From assembly GCF_005434975.1 (NCBI RefSeq), contig NZ_SKCJ01000002.1:248001-312000 (forward strand): 64,000 nucleotides of DNA, read 5' to 3'. Below, in pieces: positions 16,139 to 25,383 of the stretch. The notes under the pieces are model-generated. The model saw only the letters and a program-made list of their open reading frames with translations. It ran no database searches and had not been told where the DNA came from. The translations under genes were made by a program, and so were the position numbers. The stretch comes from Parerythrobacter lutipelagi (GTDB taxonomy: Bacteria > Pseudomonadota > Alphaproteobacteria > Sphingomonadales > Sphingomonadaceae). How positions within the stretch are numbered: position 1 is the first letter of the stretch; each line of letters opens with the position of its first letter.

Positions 16139-19100
16139 GTGAATAAATGGGCGCTAGCAGTCCTTGTGGCATTGATTGCGAACTTCGGGCTTTCATCCAT
16201 GGCCAATGCATCAGGCCCGATATCGCCCTATTCCTATGGCAGCGAAGTCGGGGATTTCGAAGAGGCGATCGCGATTTTTGCTGAAACGCTGGACGGGCTG
16301 AAGCGCAAGTCGATCGAAGAAAGCACTCGGAACCGTGCGGTGCCATCTGATGAGCCTTACGAAAGCTCATTCAAGAAGCGAGAGCGTTTCGAGGCGACCC
16401 GCGCCTTCGGCATACAATACCTTAAACTGCTCGCGCTTGCGGATTATGATGGAACCGACAAGCACACCCTGCTGTTTTCAGGCTCTGCCGATATCATCGT
16501 GGAGAAGCTCAAAGAATTCGCTGTGCCTCGCAAGGATGCGGAGGACACCGATACAATCTACAACCCGCTTGTGGCGGAACTGGTGCTGGAGATATCACGC
16601 CAGCGGCTGACGGCTGCGCAGCAGCCCGGAGAGGTGGAAACCGCCTTGCAGGATGCAGTGGCAGCCCTGGCATGGCTTGGGCGTAGCGAACAAATCGAGC
16701 CGATGCTGGCCGAGCATGGCCGATCGCTGGAAGAGCTGGCGAATTCTGACAGCGCAGCCGACCGCGCGATGGTCGAGTCTGCTCTGGAGGCATACGACGC
16801 ATCGGACGATGTCGATCAGGCCAACCGGCTGGCGATGATCCGGTTCGAGAAAATTCCGGCTTCTGACGAGGATGCGCGTTTCGAGCTGCTGGATGCCATC
16901 GAGAAGCGACTGCTCGGCGCGGACCGCAAAGCCGATGTCATCACGCTCTGGTCGCAAATGATCGAGCGCGGAGTCGTGCCAGCACCTATGGTCGAAGGGT
17001 ATCGCGCTTACATTGGTGTCCTGCTGATAGATATCGAACGTTTCAACGAGGCCGAGCCGGTCTTCCGGTCGCTGATTGATAATTACCCCGATAACCCGAA
17101 CGGTTACTATCAGCTGGCTCGTATTTTTAAGGCCCGCGGCGATCTCGCCGGTCTGAAGTCCGTGCAGGAGAAGTTCCCGCACATTCGCGAGCTTGCAGCG
17201 CTGAGAGCAGAAAAGCTCTTTGAATCCGGCGCGGCAGGCGAAGTCAGTGATGCGATTTCTGTCTACGAGACTGCACCGAGCGTTGTGAAGTCGGTCTATG
17301 ACGAGTTTTTCACCTTCGGTGGCAAAGCCGACTGGCTGTCACTTGGCGCGGTGATCGACCGTGCGCAGGAGGGAGCATCGAATGCGAGCGATGTTGAGAA
17401 TGCGATAATCCGCTTCAGCTCCGCCGGCGTGAATGAAGCGGTAGATCTTCTCCGCCCGATCTACCTTTCGCAGCCTGAAGCAAAGTCGGGGGAGGAGATT
17501 GACGCAGTCATCGCGGAATGGCTGGAATACGGGGAGCAGAACAGGAACCGTCCAGGCCAGACGCCGCGCGGTTTCGATGGGGACACCAGCAATCAGATTG
17601 GCGAGCTCGCATCAATTTCGCGCGACGGCTTACCACCTTCGATTCCCATGCGGGTGGTCTACGAGCGTCTCGACAACGCGCTCGCCAGGAATGCGCGTGC
17701 CCCCCATCCGATCTACTCGCGGACAATCTCTTTGGGCTGGATCGTTGCCCAAGTGCGCAGGGAATGGACCAAGGCACTCGAGCTGGAACGCCTCGCGGTG
17801 GATGCCCGTCCCGAAAATCCTTATGCGGTCAAGGAGCGGGTCGACTTCTTCGAGCGGTGCCCGACCACTGTCGCATCCTATCGCCGGTTTGAACCCGAAG
17901 GCACCTTGTTCGCGGACTTTGCCGAGTGCGATTACACCACTTACGACGCGGGGCTGCCGGCGGAAAGCATGGCGTTTCTGGCGCTACAGCACGGCGCTTC
18001 AATGGATGGCATCCTTGAAGCGCTGCAGCAGCAGGAAAATCGCCGCGAGAGCGAGCCCCTCGACGTGTTCGTCGCCTGGCGCGCGGGTGAGAAAACTGCT
18101 GATCCGGCACGGCAAGATTTCGTTTTCCGCGAACTACAGGAAGCGATGCTGGGGGAGGCCGGAAATGCGGTGATCCGAGGAGCTGCGGCGCGGATTGCCG
18201 CGCGGATCGACCCCGCACTCGTCGACGCCATCGACACATTTACTGCGCTCTCAGAAGATCACAATCGTATCGGCGACCCTGTTCCTCCTCCGACAGACAA
18301 CTCGGCCGAAGCGCTCGAGCGCCGCCGTCAGGAAAATCGAGCCGCCCGCGAGATTCGCGACAATCGCAAGGCCCGGATCGACCAGCTTGAAAGCGAAATC
18401 CGATCAGCCTTTCCGCGCTACTTTGACTTCATAAAGCCGCGTGCGCTCAGCATCGAAGAAGCGCGCGACAAACTCTCTGACGATGAGGCGATCGTTGTCA
18501 TCTACCCTGCGCAAACCGAAGTGCATGTGCTGGCGATAAGCAAGACCAATAGCCAGTGGCACGCGGTCCCCTATGCCACGATCGAGCTGTCCCGCGATGT
18601 CCGCAGATTGCTGTGGGATGTCGGTTCACCGGGAAATTATTCGCAGGAAGAAAAGGATCGCTGGGCGGCCGATGCCGGTCCGGGTTGGCCATTCGAGCGG
18701 TCGTTGGCTTTTAAACTCTACGACCGGATTCTCAAACCTGTCGAGGGGGTTTTCGAAGGCAAAACGCGCTTGTTCGTTTCCGCTTCCGGTTGGCTCGGTT
18801 CGATGCCTCTGGGGATGCTCGTGACCGAGGCGCCGAACGGGGCCGACAACGATCCCGATACCCTTCGCAACACCGCATGGTTGGCAGAGGAAATTGCCAT
18901 CATCAACCTGCCTTCGATCGCATCGCTGAGATTGCTCGATGAAGAGGATGCAGACCCGTCGCAGAGCGACTTCGCTCTTGCCGGCTTCGGAGATCCACTT
19001 TTGATCGGGGAGGCGGTTTCTCGGGGGGTGCTCAATAATTCGCGGAGCGGCGCGGGTGTGGTCCGCTCAGCCAAGGTCAACGACACCAACCTTCCCTTCG

Positions 19101-19729
19101 TCGAGCGCTTGCGCAACCTGAGCCGTTTGAAGGGAACCGAGCGCGAGCTCAATGCGATCAAGGAGGCGCTTGGCGCAAGTGAGGAGGACGTGAAGCTGCA
19201 GGAACGCGCGACTGAACCATCGGTGCGCGATGCAGACCTGAGCGATGTATCGATCCTCGTCTTCGCGACACACGGAGTCATGCCGCGCGAGATGGCAGGC
19301 CTTGATGAGCCGGGTTTGGTGATGACCCCGCCTCTAACCGCGAGCGAGGCCGATGACGGCTTTCTCAGCGCATCCGAAATAGCAGCGCTGAAACTGGACG
19401 CCGACTGGGTGCTCCTTTCAGCCTGCAACACCGCCGTGGGTGGGAGTGGAGCTACGTCGAACCTGACCGACGCATTCTTCTTTGCCGGAGCGCGCAGTGT
19501 GCTTGCAACCCACTGGTATGTCGATGATGATGCCGCCGAAGCGCTGACGGCTGCAACCTTCCGTACTCAGAAAGACAACCCTCGGCTCAGTCGTGCCGAG
19601 GCCCTTCAGGTCGCAATGCGAACCGTGCGCGACAACACGGATCTCGACGATAAAGCGGATTTCGGCGCGGCAAGTTGGGCGCATCCACGCTTCTGGGCCT
19701 CGCATAGCATCTATGGCGACGTCGACTGA
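16139..19729 (+). CDS. Exported TPR-CHAT (caspase-like) protein
   Basis: A large protein of about 1196 residues. GTG at 16139 gives a clean signal peptide (VNKWALAVLVALIANFGLSSMANA) with GGGGGCAGG upstream; GTG at 16124 is the alternative. The N-terminal two thirds is helical with TPR-like segments, such as AEPVFRSLIDNYPDNPNGYY near residue 310, and a charged helix near 725-755. The C-terminal CHAT domain has the caspase-like dyad His1045 (FATHG) and Cys1096 (LSACNTA), and the family closing block FFFAGARSVLATHWYVDDDAA. CHAT proteins are cysteine proteases of clan CD or inactive scaffolds; both catalytic residues are present here. Export to the periplasm is notable. It sits just outside the island end, with no cotranscribed partner. 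Confidence 0.88.
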   Translation: MNKWALAVLVALIANFGLSSMANASGPISPYSYGSEVGDFEEAIAIFAETLDGLKRKSIEESTRNRAVPSDEPYESSFKKRERFEATRAFGIQYLKLLALADYDGTDKHTLLFSGSADIIVEKLKEFAVPRKDAEDTDTIYNPLVAELVLEISRQRLTAAQQPGEVETALQDAVAALAWLGRSEQIEPMLAEHGRSLEELANSDSAADRAMVESALEAYDASDDVDQANRLAMIRFEKIPASDEDARFELLDAIEKRLLGADRKADVITLWSQMIERGVVPAPMVEGYRAYIGVLLIDIERFNEAEPVFRSLIDNYPDNPNGYYQLARIFKARGDLAGLKSVQEKFPHIRELAALRAEKLFESGAAGEVSDAISVYETAPSVVKSVYDEFFTFGGKADWLSLGAVIDRAQEGASNASDVENAIIRFSSAGVNEAVDLLRPIYLSQPEAKSGEEIDAVIAEWLEYGEQNRNRPGQTPRGFDGDTSNQIGELASISRDGLPPSIPMRVVYERLDNALARNARAPHPIYSRTISLGWIVAQVRREWTKALELERLAVDARPENPYAVKERVDFFERCPTTVASYRRFEPEGTLFADFAECDYTTYDAGLPAESMAFLALQHGASMDGILEALQQQENRRESEPLDVFVAWRAGEKTADPARQDFVFRELQEAMLGEAGNAVIRGAAARIAARIDPALVDAIDTFTALSEDHNRIGDPVPPPTDNSAEALERRRQENRAAREIRDNRKARIDQLESEIRSAFPRYFDFIKPRALSIEEARDKLSDDEAIVVIYPAQTEVHVLAISKTNSQWHAVPYATIELSRDVRRLLWDVGSPGNYSQEEKDRWAADAGPGWPFERSLAFKLYDRILKPVEGVFEGKTRLFVSASGWLGSMPLGMLVTEAPNGADNDPDTLRNTAWLAEEIAIINLPSIASLRLLDEEDADPSQSDFALAGFGDPLLIGEAVSRGVLNNSRSGAGVVRSAKVNDTNLPFVERLRNLSRLKGTERELNAIKEALGASEEDVKLQERATEPSVRDADLSDVSILVFATHGVMPREMAGLDEPGLVMTPPLTASEADDGFLSASEIAALKLDADWVLLSACNTAVGGSGATSNLTDAFFFAGARSVLATHWYVDDDAAEALTAATFRTQKDNPRLSRAEALQVAMRTVRDNTDLDDKADFGAASWAHPRFWASHSIYGDVD

Positions 19730-20216
19730 AAACGCGACCCACTCAGAGACAAGTTACGATTAGACTGACAGCCCCGCCACCTATCAGATGCACAGAACCA
19801 AGCGGCGTATTGCCCGGCCGTTATGCACCGATTGCCCTGGAGCCTGGATTTCCGCCCAATCGATTATTAGGCGGAGAAAATTCCAAAGGTCATGGCTTCC
19901 AATTCAGTTGTGTCCGTTCCGTCCCAAAGTCACTGACCAGCGCATCCATGCCTGGCCGTATCGAGGGCAAAGTCGGATGGCCGCACTATGGACCCATGTG
20001 CCGATACCCTCTGATTGGCGCTCAAACCGTCGTCTGCCTGAGCTGGTGATAGCGCCATGACCGGCGTTGCAGCCGAGCACACGCCGAATGTGCCAATTGA
20101 AAAAGCTCCGGCATTGGAGTGACGGCGAAAGATTGCATCATCCCGCCGTTAGCAAACGATTGCCAATTCCACGCGAAACAGGCAATCTTGCAGCGCTATC
20201 GTCAATGGGGGGACTG
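19730..20216. other. Intergenic stretch without recognised features
   Basis: These 487 bases between the CHAT gene and the peroxidase operon contain only short open frames without ribosome sites or recognisable products. I see no strong terminator, repeat or RNA gene. The promoter of the following three-gene operon presumably lies here. Confidence 0.5.
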
Positions 20217-20873
20217 ATGAGCAATATTGCGGGCAAAGCCTACGCGATCAATGCAATGACATCGATGTCGCCGCGCATGACCTGGTTCACCCGGGTGGCG
20301 CTGATGTCTGCGCGGACCTGGCCTGCGGTTCTGGCCGGGTTGTTCGGACTCGGGCTGATTCACTTTGCGCGATGGGTCATAATTCGCCGTGATGATTGGC
20401 CGCAATTGGGCCAGCCGAAGCAACATCTGATCAAAGATCACATGATCTTCGTGAGCAATTTCAACGGGACATGGGGGCAATATGCCGGGGCTTTCTCCGC
20501 CGGATTGCCGCTGAGGCTCGACCTCCTCTGGTATGGAACGGATCGTTATCCCGGGGCAGTGCCGGTGACACCCTTTGCGGGCTACATTCGCAACAACCAG
20601 ATTGCCACCAACTACTATTACAACGCGACACCCGGCAACGGGCAGCGCGACATAAAGATGGCGCTGAAACTGGCCGCAGCCCTGCGCGGCTCGGCCAGCC
20701 GGCTCACGGAGCTTAGCGATGAGGAACTGGCAGCGGCGTATGACCAGATCTTGCTGGACAACCAGAACGGGCTCGGTTCAGCCGGATACGCGCCGGTCGC
20801 CAGTCTTGCTTCGGCTGAGGCGGCCCGCAATCGCGCGCGAGCGATCCGCACTAACGCAGATGGCGCTGTCTGA
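20217..20873 (+). CDS. Hypothetical membrane-anchored protein, peroxidase operon gene 1
   Basis: A 218-residue protein. I use the ATG at 20217, which has a strong GGGGGGA site 5 bases upstream, rather than an open-frame start at 20067. One N-terminal membrane helix (ARTWPAVLAGLFGLGLIHFA, about residues 35-55) is followed by HFARWVIIRRDDWP and a soluble domain containing IFVSNFNGTWGQYAGAF and a Tyr/Asn-rich NYYYNATPGNGQRDIKMAL segment. From memory, a similar FxSNxxGxWxxYxxxF module occurs near bacterial haem peroxidases, but I cannot name a family. Its stop and the next start share one base (TGATG), so it is the first gene of a coupled operon ending in a DyP peroxidase. Confidence 0.7.
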   Translation: MSNIAGKAYAINAMTSMSPRMTWFTRVALMSARTWPAVLAGLFGLGLIHFARWVIIRRDDWPQLGQPKQHLIKDHMIFVSNFNGTWGQYAGAFSAGLPLRLDLLWYGTDRYPGAVPVTPFAGYIRNNQIATNYYYNATPGNGQRDIKMALKLAAALRGSASRLTELSDEELAAAYDQILLDNQNGLGSAGYAPVASLASAEAARNRARAIRTNADGAV

Positions 20874-21832
20874 TGCCGAACATCGATACCGACTGCTATT
20901 TCCTCACCGCTTTCGTGCCGGTGCGCAACGAGGGCATGGTCGAGCATCGCGGCATCCAGTGCTCCCCGATCGACGCTGTGCGCAGCTATCTTGAACTGAT
21001 GCCAACGGCGTTGCAGTCTCCGGAGACTGAAGAGATCGGTCTCAACAGCCCGTTTGCGCGCAATCTGCGGACGCATTTCGCGCGGGTCGTGGTGCTTGAG
21101 CAACCATATTACAATGGCCGGAATCCCAGCAACCCGGTTATCGATCAGATCCGCAATGTCGATCTGCTCAAGCCGGAGCCGTCAGGGCAGCTCAGCTGTC
21201 CCTACCTGATGGTATTCATCGATTACGATCTCCTTGACCCTTCGGGCGAAGGTGAGCCGCGGCGCTATCTCGAAGAACTGTGGGATGACATGGCGGACGA
21301 GCTACGCTCGATTTTCGGATATTGCTATGGCTTCGAAGACGTCATCGATGGGCAGAGCTTTGCGACCTATCTGATGCGCTGCCAGCTCGATTCCAACATG
21401 TCCGTTCACGACTATTGGTGGCAGCCGGAAAAATTGCCCTCGTTGCCGTTCATTCCGTTGCTGGCGCTTCCGGTCTTGGCCCTTTTGTTGCCCTTGGCGG
21501 CAGCCTTGTTGGGATGGATACAGTGGCCGTGGGCGATTGCAGGGGCTGTGTTGCTGCCGCTTGCTGCCTTCTTCGGAGTCTATCGGCTAATTCTGGCGGT
21601 CGGGCCAAGACCATGGCCGGCTTCACCCGATGCATCTTTGCGCAATGTGCTCAAGGGCCTTTACCTGCAGCAAGCATTCACTGAATTCGCCATCGAGCAA
21701 CAATCGCGCGATCCAGCCGAACGCGGCGCAGCCTTCAGGACGTTTCTCGAGCGCAACCGCCCGGCTGATCTCGAAAGCCCGACTCAGCCTGCCGGTGTGA
21801 TCCGAAGCGATCTTAAGGGAGGCGGGGCGTGA
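20873..21832 (+). CDS. Hypothetical membrane protein, peroxidase operon gene 2
   Basis: A 319-residue protein with an N-terminal soluble domain of about 185 residues (YFLTAFVPVR near the start; LMVFIDYDLLDPSGEGEPRR in the middle). Then come two close membrane helices (PFIPLLALPVLALLLPLAAALLG and WAIAGAVLLPLAAFFGVYRLIL) and a cytosolic tail. I do not recognise the family. It overlaps gene 1 by one base, and its stop overlaps the peroxidase start by four (GTGA). That arrangement suggests the three proteins work together, perhaps with the two membrane proteins docking the peroxidase. Confidence 0.7.
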   Translation: MPNIDTDCYFLTAFVPVRNEGMVEHRGIQCSPIDAVRSYLELMPTALQSPETEEIGLNSPFARNLRTHFARVVVLEQPYYNGRNPSNPVIDQIRNVDLLKPEPSGQLSCPYLMVFIDYDLLDPSGEGEPRRYLEELWDDMADELRSIFGYCYGFEDVIDGQSFATYLMRCQLDSNMSVHDYWWQPEKLPSLPFIPLLALPVLALLLPLAAALLGWIQWPWAIAGAVLLPLAAFFGVYRLILAVGPRPWPASPDASLRNVLKGLYLQQAFTEFAIEQQSRDPAERGAAFRTFLERNRPADLESPTQPAGVIRSDLKGGGA

Positions 21833-23529
21833 GCAAGACCACTCGAACGTGTGCCCCGACAGTGCTTGACCTGGCCGACATACAAGGCGGCATCCTGCGC
21901 AATTACGGCACAGGCTTTGCTAAGGGGCGCAGCTTCTTTCTCCATGTCAGTGACGGGGTGAAAGGGCGGGCTTTTGTCGAAGCACTGCGTCCATTGGTTA
22001 CGACCGCGACCCGCTGGGAAGACGCGGAAAAGCACAAGCCGCCGGCCCCGTCAAGACATCCCACGCCGCATGACGTTGCGCAGGCGGAAGGGCTGCAGAC
22101 CTACCCGGGGCCAGCCCTGCAACAGAGGCCTAAAGCAACGCTCAATATCGCTTTCAGCCATGCGGGTCTGAACGTGCTTGGTGTTCCGGCAGTAACCCTG
22201 CAATCCATGCCGGTCGAGTTTGCTGAAGGAATGGAAGCGCGCGCGCCGTTGCTGGGCGACGAACCCTTCATGGAGGGCCGTGATACGGTTTGGCGCAATT
22301 CACGCGGTGATCGCCGGGTGCATATCCTGATCAGTATGTTTGCGCAGATGAACGCCGATGGGACGCCGTGCGCAGAACTGGGCGAATTGACAGGCAAACT
22401 CGAGGCCCTGTGCAATCAGTCCGATGGCGGGGTCACTATGCTCGATGGCGTCGGCCCGGATAACGCCCGCTGGCAGGATATGTCCGCCGTCATGACGGAA
22501 TTCGACGGACACGAGGTCCCGACGAACAAGGAACACTTCGGCTTTTCCGACGGTTACGGCGATCCGGTGTTCTCTGGCCAGTATCCGCCGGAGATCGAGG
22601 CCATCAAGATACGGGGCGGGGGCAAGCTCCTCCCCGATCTTTCCTGGGCACCGCTGGCAACCGGCGAATTCCTGCTCGGCTATGCGGATGAATCGCAAGA
22701 CACGCCCGTGGCGGCAAGGCCGCATGATTTCAGCCGCAACGGGACGTTTCTTGCCTATCGGAAACTGCATGAGAATGTGGCGGATTTCGATGCCTACATA
22801 GCGCGGCAGGCCGATCGCTATGCTCAGGCCATGGGGGTCCCGGCCGATGAAGCGTCGGACACGATCCGGGCCAAGATGATCGGTCGATGGCCTGATGGCG
22901 TGCCCTTGATGACCGCGCCGACTTATCGCGAATGGCAGGCGTTCAACGCGGAATTGCGCCAAGCTCGGGCTGACGGCGATCGCAAGAAACTGGCCCAACT
23001 CACGCTGGAATTCACGAACTTTCACTATTCGCAGGATGTCTCCGGCATTTCCTGTCCGGTTACCTCGCATATGCGGCGGGCCAATCCGCGTGATCAGTTG
23101 GGGCCGACCTATGACAAAGCCGGCAATTCGACGGTCGGATCATCAATCGTGGATCGTAGGCGCATCCTGCGACGCGGCATGCCTTATGGGCCCTATGCCC
23201 CCGGTGCGGAGCGTGATGTTGGGGAACAAGGCATTGTCTTCATTGCCATGTGTGCGAGCCTGTTTCGCCAGTTCGAATTTCTGCAAGGCCAGTGGATGCA
23301 ATACGGCCTCGATTTCAACGCCGGGAGTGACACTTGTCCGGTAATCGGCAACCATCTGGAACCCGACAAGCGCAAGCAGGTCATCGCCGCTGATCCAGCG
23401 TTGGGCCGACCGCCGTTCATCCTCGACGAACTGCCGCAGCTGGTGATCCCAAAAGGCGGGGACTATTTCTTCATGCCGAGTATGACAGCATTGCGGATGA
23501 TCGGGCAGGGTGTGATCGACCCCACCTGA
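21829..23529 (+). CDS. DyP-type haem peroxidase
   Basis: A dye-decolorising-type peroxidase of 566 residues using haem and hydrogen peroxide. Seen: the N-terminal DIQGGIL motif near residue 17, the GXXDG-type signature in HFGFSDGYGDPVF with its Asp near residue 239, and the likely proximal haem ligand His414 in VTSHMRRANPRD. GTG start, overlapping the upstream stop by 4 bases. There is no Tat or Sec signal peptide, so it is probably cytoplasmic or held at the inner membrane by its two operon partners. At 566 residues it is longer than compact bacterial DyPs (about 300-450) and closer to the large class. The substrate is unknown. Confidence 0.9.
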   Translation: MSKTTRTCAPTVLDLADIQGGILRNYGTGFAKGRSFFLHVSDGVKGRAFVEALRPLVTTATRWEDAEKHKPPAPSRHPTPHDVAQAEGLQTYPGPALQQRPKATLNIAFSHAGLNVLGVPAVTLQSMPVEFAEGMEARAPLLGDEPFMEGRDTVWRNSRGDRRVHILISMFAQMNADGTPCAELGELTGKLEALCNQSDGGVTMLDGVGPDNARWQDMSAVMTEFDGHEVPTNKEHFGFSDGYGDPVFSGQYPPEIEAIKIRGGGKLLPDLSWAPLATGEFLLGYADESQDTPVAARPHDFSRNGTFLAYRKLHENVADFDAYIARQADRYAQAMGVPADEASDTIRAKMIGRWPDGVPLMTAPTYREWQAFNAELRQARADGDRKKLAQLTLEFTNFHYSQDVSGISCPVTSHMRRANPRDQLGPTYDKAGNSTVGSSIVDRRRILRRGMPYGPYAPGAERDVGEQGIVFIAMCASLFRQFEFLQGQWMQYGLDFNAGSDTCPVIGNHLEPDKRKQVIAADPALGRPPFILDELPQLVIPKGGDYFFMPSMTALRMIGQGVIDPT

Positions 23530-23547
23530 TCCCCGCAGCGCCTGCCA

Positions 23548-24558
23548 TCAGGCCTGAACGACTTCCTGCTCGATCGAGCCGAAAATCGAATGGCCTTCCT
23601 TGTCGCGCATTTCGATCTTCACCGTATCGCCCGGCGCCATGAACCGGGTCTTGGCTTCGCCGTCGCGGATGGTTTCGATCATGCGAATTTCGGCGATGCA
23701 GCTGTAACCGGCCCCGCCATCGCTGACCGGCTTGCCGGGGCCGCCATCTTCGCCCTGGTTCGAAATCGTGCCGGAGCCGATGATGCAGCCTGCGCCCAGG
23801 TTGCGGGTCTTGGCCGCATGAGCGACCAGATCGGCGAGGCTGAAGGTCGCATCCTGTCCCACCTCGGCGCGGCCGAATGGCTCGCCGTTGTAATCGACCA
23901 GCAGGGGCAGGTGGATCACACTGCCTTTCCACGCCTCGCCCAATTCGTCAGGTGTCACACAGACCGGCGAGAAAGCAGTGGCGGGTTTCGACTGGAAAAA
24001 ACCGAAGCCCTTGGCCAGTTCACCGGGGATCAGTCCGCGTAGCGAGACATCATTGACCAGCATCAGGAGCTTGATGTGACCCGCCGCGTCGGCTGACGAG
24101 ACACCCATCGGGACATCGTCGGTGATGCAGGCAATCTCGCCTTCCATATCGCAACCCCACGCAGTGTCCTTCAGCGGAATTTCTTCGCGCGGGGCGAGGA
24201 AATCATCGCTGCCGCCCTGATACATCAGCGGATCGTGATAGAAGCTTTCCGGCACTTCGGCACCGCGCGCTTTGCGCACCAGCTCGACGTGGTTGATATA
24301 GGCGGATCCGTCGGCCCACTGGTATGCACGCGGCAACGGAGAATGCGCTTCCCGCTCGTGAAAACGCTCGCACGGCACGGTCTGGTGTTCGACATCGCGG
24401 TAAAGTGCTTCGAGTTTCGGCGCGATATTGTCCCAGTCATCGAGCGCCGCCTGCATGGTCGCGGCAATGTTATCGGCGAGGCAGTAGCGGGTGATGTCTT
24501 TCGAGACGACGACCAGCTTGCCGTCGCGGGTTCCGTCATTGAGGGTGGCGAGCTTCAT
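23548..24558 (-). CDS. fahA: Fumarylacetoacetate hydrolase family protein
   Basis: Hydrolyses fumarylacetoacetate to fumarate and acetoacetate, the last step of tyrosine/homogentisate catabolism. At 336 residues it has the FAH fold markers: GCDMEGEIACITDD with the metal-binding acidic cluster, MLVNDVSLRGLIPGELAKGF, FSPVCVTPDELG, and a closing VKIEMRDKEGHSIFGSIEQ segment. The start at 24558 lies only 6 bases after the maleylacetoacetate isomerase stop, so the pair forms an operon for the two consecutive final steps. The pairing makes this role more likely than a generic FAH-superfamily hydrolase. No homogentisate dioxygenase is in the window. Confidence 0.88.
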   Translation of the reverse strand: MKLATLNDGTRDGKLVVVSKDITRYCLADNIAATMQAALDDWDNIAPKLEALYRDVEHQTVPCERFHEREAHSPLPRAYQWADGSAYINHVELVRKARGAEVPESFYHDPLMYQGGSDDFLAPREEIPLKDTAWGCDMEGEIACITDDVPMGVSSADAAGHIKLLMLVNDVSLRGLIPGELAKGFGFFQSKPATAFSPVCVTPDELGEAWKGSVIHLPLLVDYNGEPFGRAEVGQDATFSLADLVAHAAKTRNLGAGCIIGSGTISNQGEDGGPGKPVSDGGAGYSCIAEIRMIETIRDGEAKTRFMAPGDTVKIEMRDKEGHSIFGSIEQEVVQA

Positions 24559-24564
24559 GGGCGG

Positions 24565-25218
24565 TTAGCCTTTCTCAGGATTATCTGGTTGATTGTCAGG
24601 ATGGGCGCGCTGGAAAGCCGGAAGAGCGAGGCAGGCAGCCTCGATCCGCTCCATCCGCGGCTTGTCGGAAAAGTCGAAATCGAACCGGCGGGCATTGTAC
24701 ATCTGCGGCAGCAGGCAAACTTCGAAGAAGCCGGGCGTGGCGAACAGGAAATCGCCGGTTTCCAACTGATCCAGCCGTTGCTCCAGCGGTTCAAGCGTCC
24801 GGGCGAGCCAGTGGCGATACCAGATGCCGATCTCTTCCGGCGATTTGCCGTATTCGTTGGCGAGATATTTGAGCACCGGCAGGTTGAGCGGTGCGTGCAA
24901 TTCAGTGGCGATGGCATAGGCCAGCTCACGCGCGATGTAGCGCTGTTCCGTGTCGGCAGGCAGAAGCGGCTTCTCGGGATAAGCCTCGTCGAGCCATTCG
25001 ATGATCGCCATCGATTGCGCACGATCGACTTTGCCCCCGTCAGTCTCGGTCTCCAGCATCGGGACGCTGCCAAAGGCGTTGCGCGAGGTAAACGCGTCGC
25101 TTTTCTGCTCCGTCTTGAGCAGGTTCACCGGCACGTTTTCAAAGGCGATGCCTTTCAATTCCAGCGCGATGCGCAGCCGATAGCTGGTCGAGCTGCGGTA
25201 ATACCCAAAGAGCTTCAC
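24565..25218 (-). CDS. maiA: Maleylacetoacetate isomerase (zeta-class GST)
   Basis: Isomerises maleylacetoacetate to fumarylacetoacetate using glutathione. I take the GTG at 25218, giving VKLFGYYRSSTSYRLRIALE, the usual zeta-GST start with the SSxSYR active-site motif. The open frame continues further upstream without family similarity. The thioredoxin-like N-domain ends near PMLETETDGG and QSMAIIEWLDE, and the helical C-domain carries ATELHAPLNLPVLKYLA. About 217 residues, the normal size. It is transcribed first in a two-gene operon with fahA. The ribosome site before the GTG is weak. Confidence 0.9.
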   Translation of the reverse strand: MKLFGYYRSSTSYRLRIALELKGIAFENVPVNLLKTEQKSDAFTSRNAFGSVPMLETETDGGKVDRAQSMAIIEWLDEAYPEKPLLPADTEQRYIARELAYAIATELHAPLNLPVLKYLANEYGKSPEEIGIWYRHWLARTLEPLEQRLDQLETGDFLFATPGFFEVCLLPQMYNARRFDFDFSDKPRMERIEAACLALPAFQRAHPDNQPDNPEKG

Positions 25219-25383
25219 GAGTGAATTCGGCCTTTCCCTGTCACCAAGTGGAACAACTGGAACACTGTCCTGATCCGAGATTTCCACTGCCCGATCGCAT
25301 TTAATGTGAACGGCAAGAACGGGCAGGGCAGGACGCTCATCACCACATCCTGCCATACAATTCGGGAGTAGGACAGCGCGCGC

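Noticed and set aside
20067-20216. Earlier start for the first gene of the peroxidase operon
   Set aside because: The ATG at 20217 has a strong ribosome site and leads directly to the membrane helix; the upstream codons look random.
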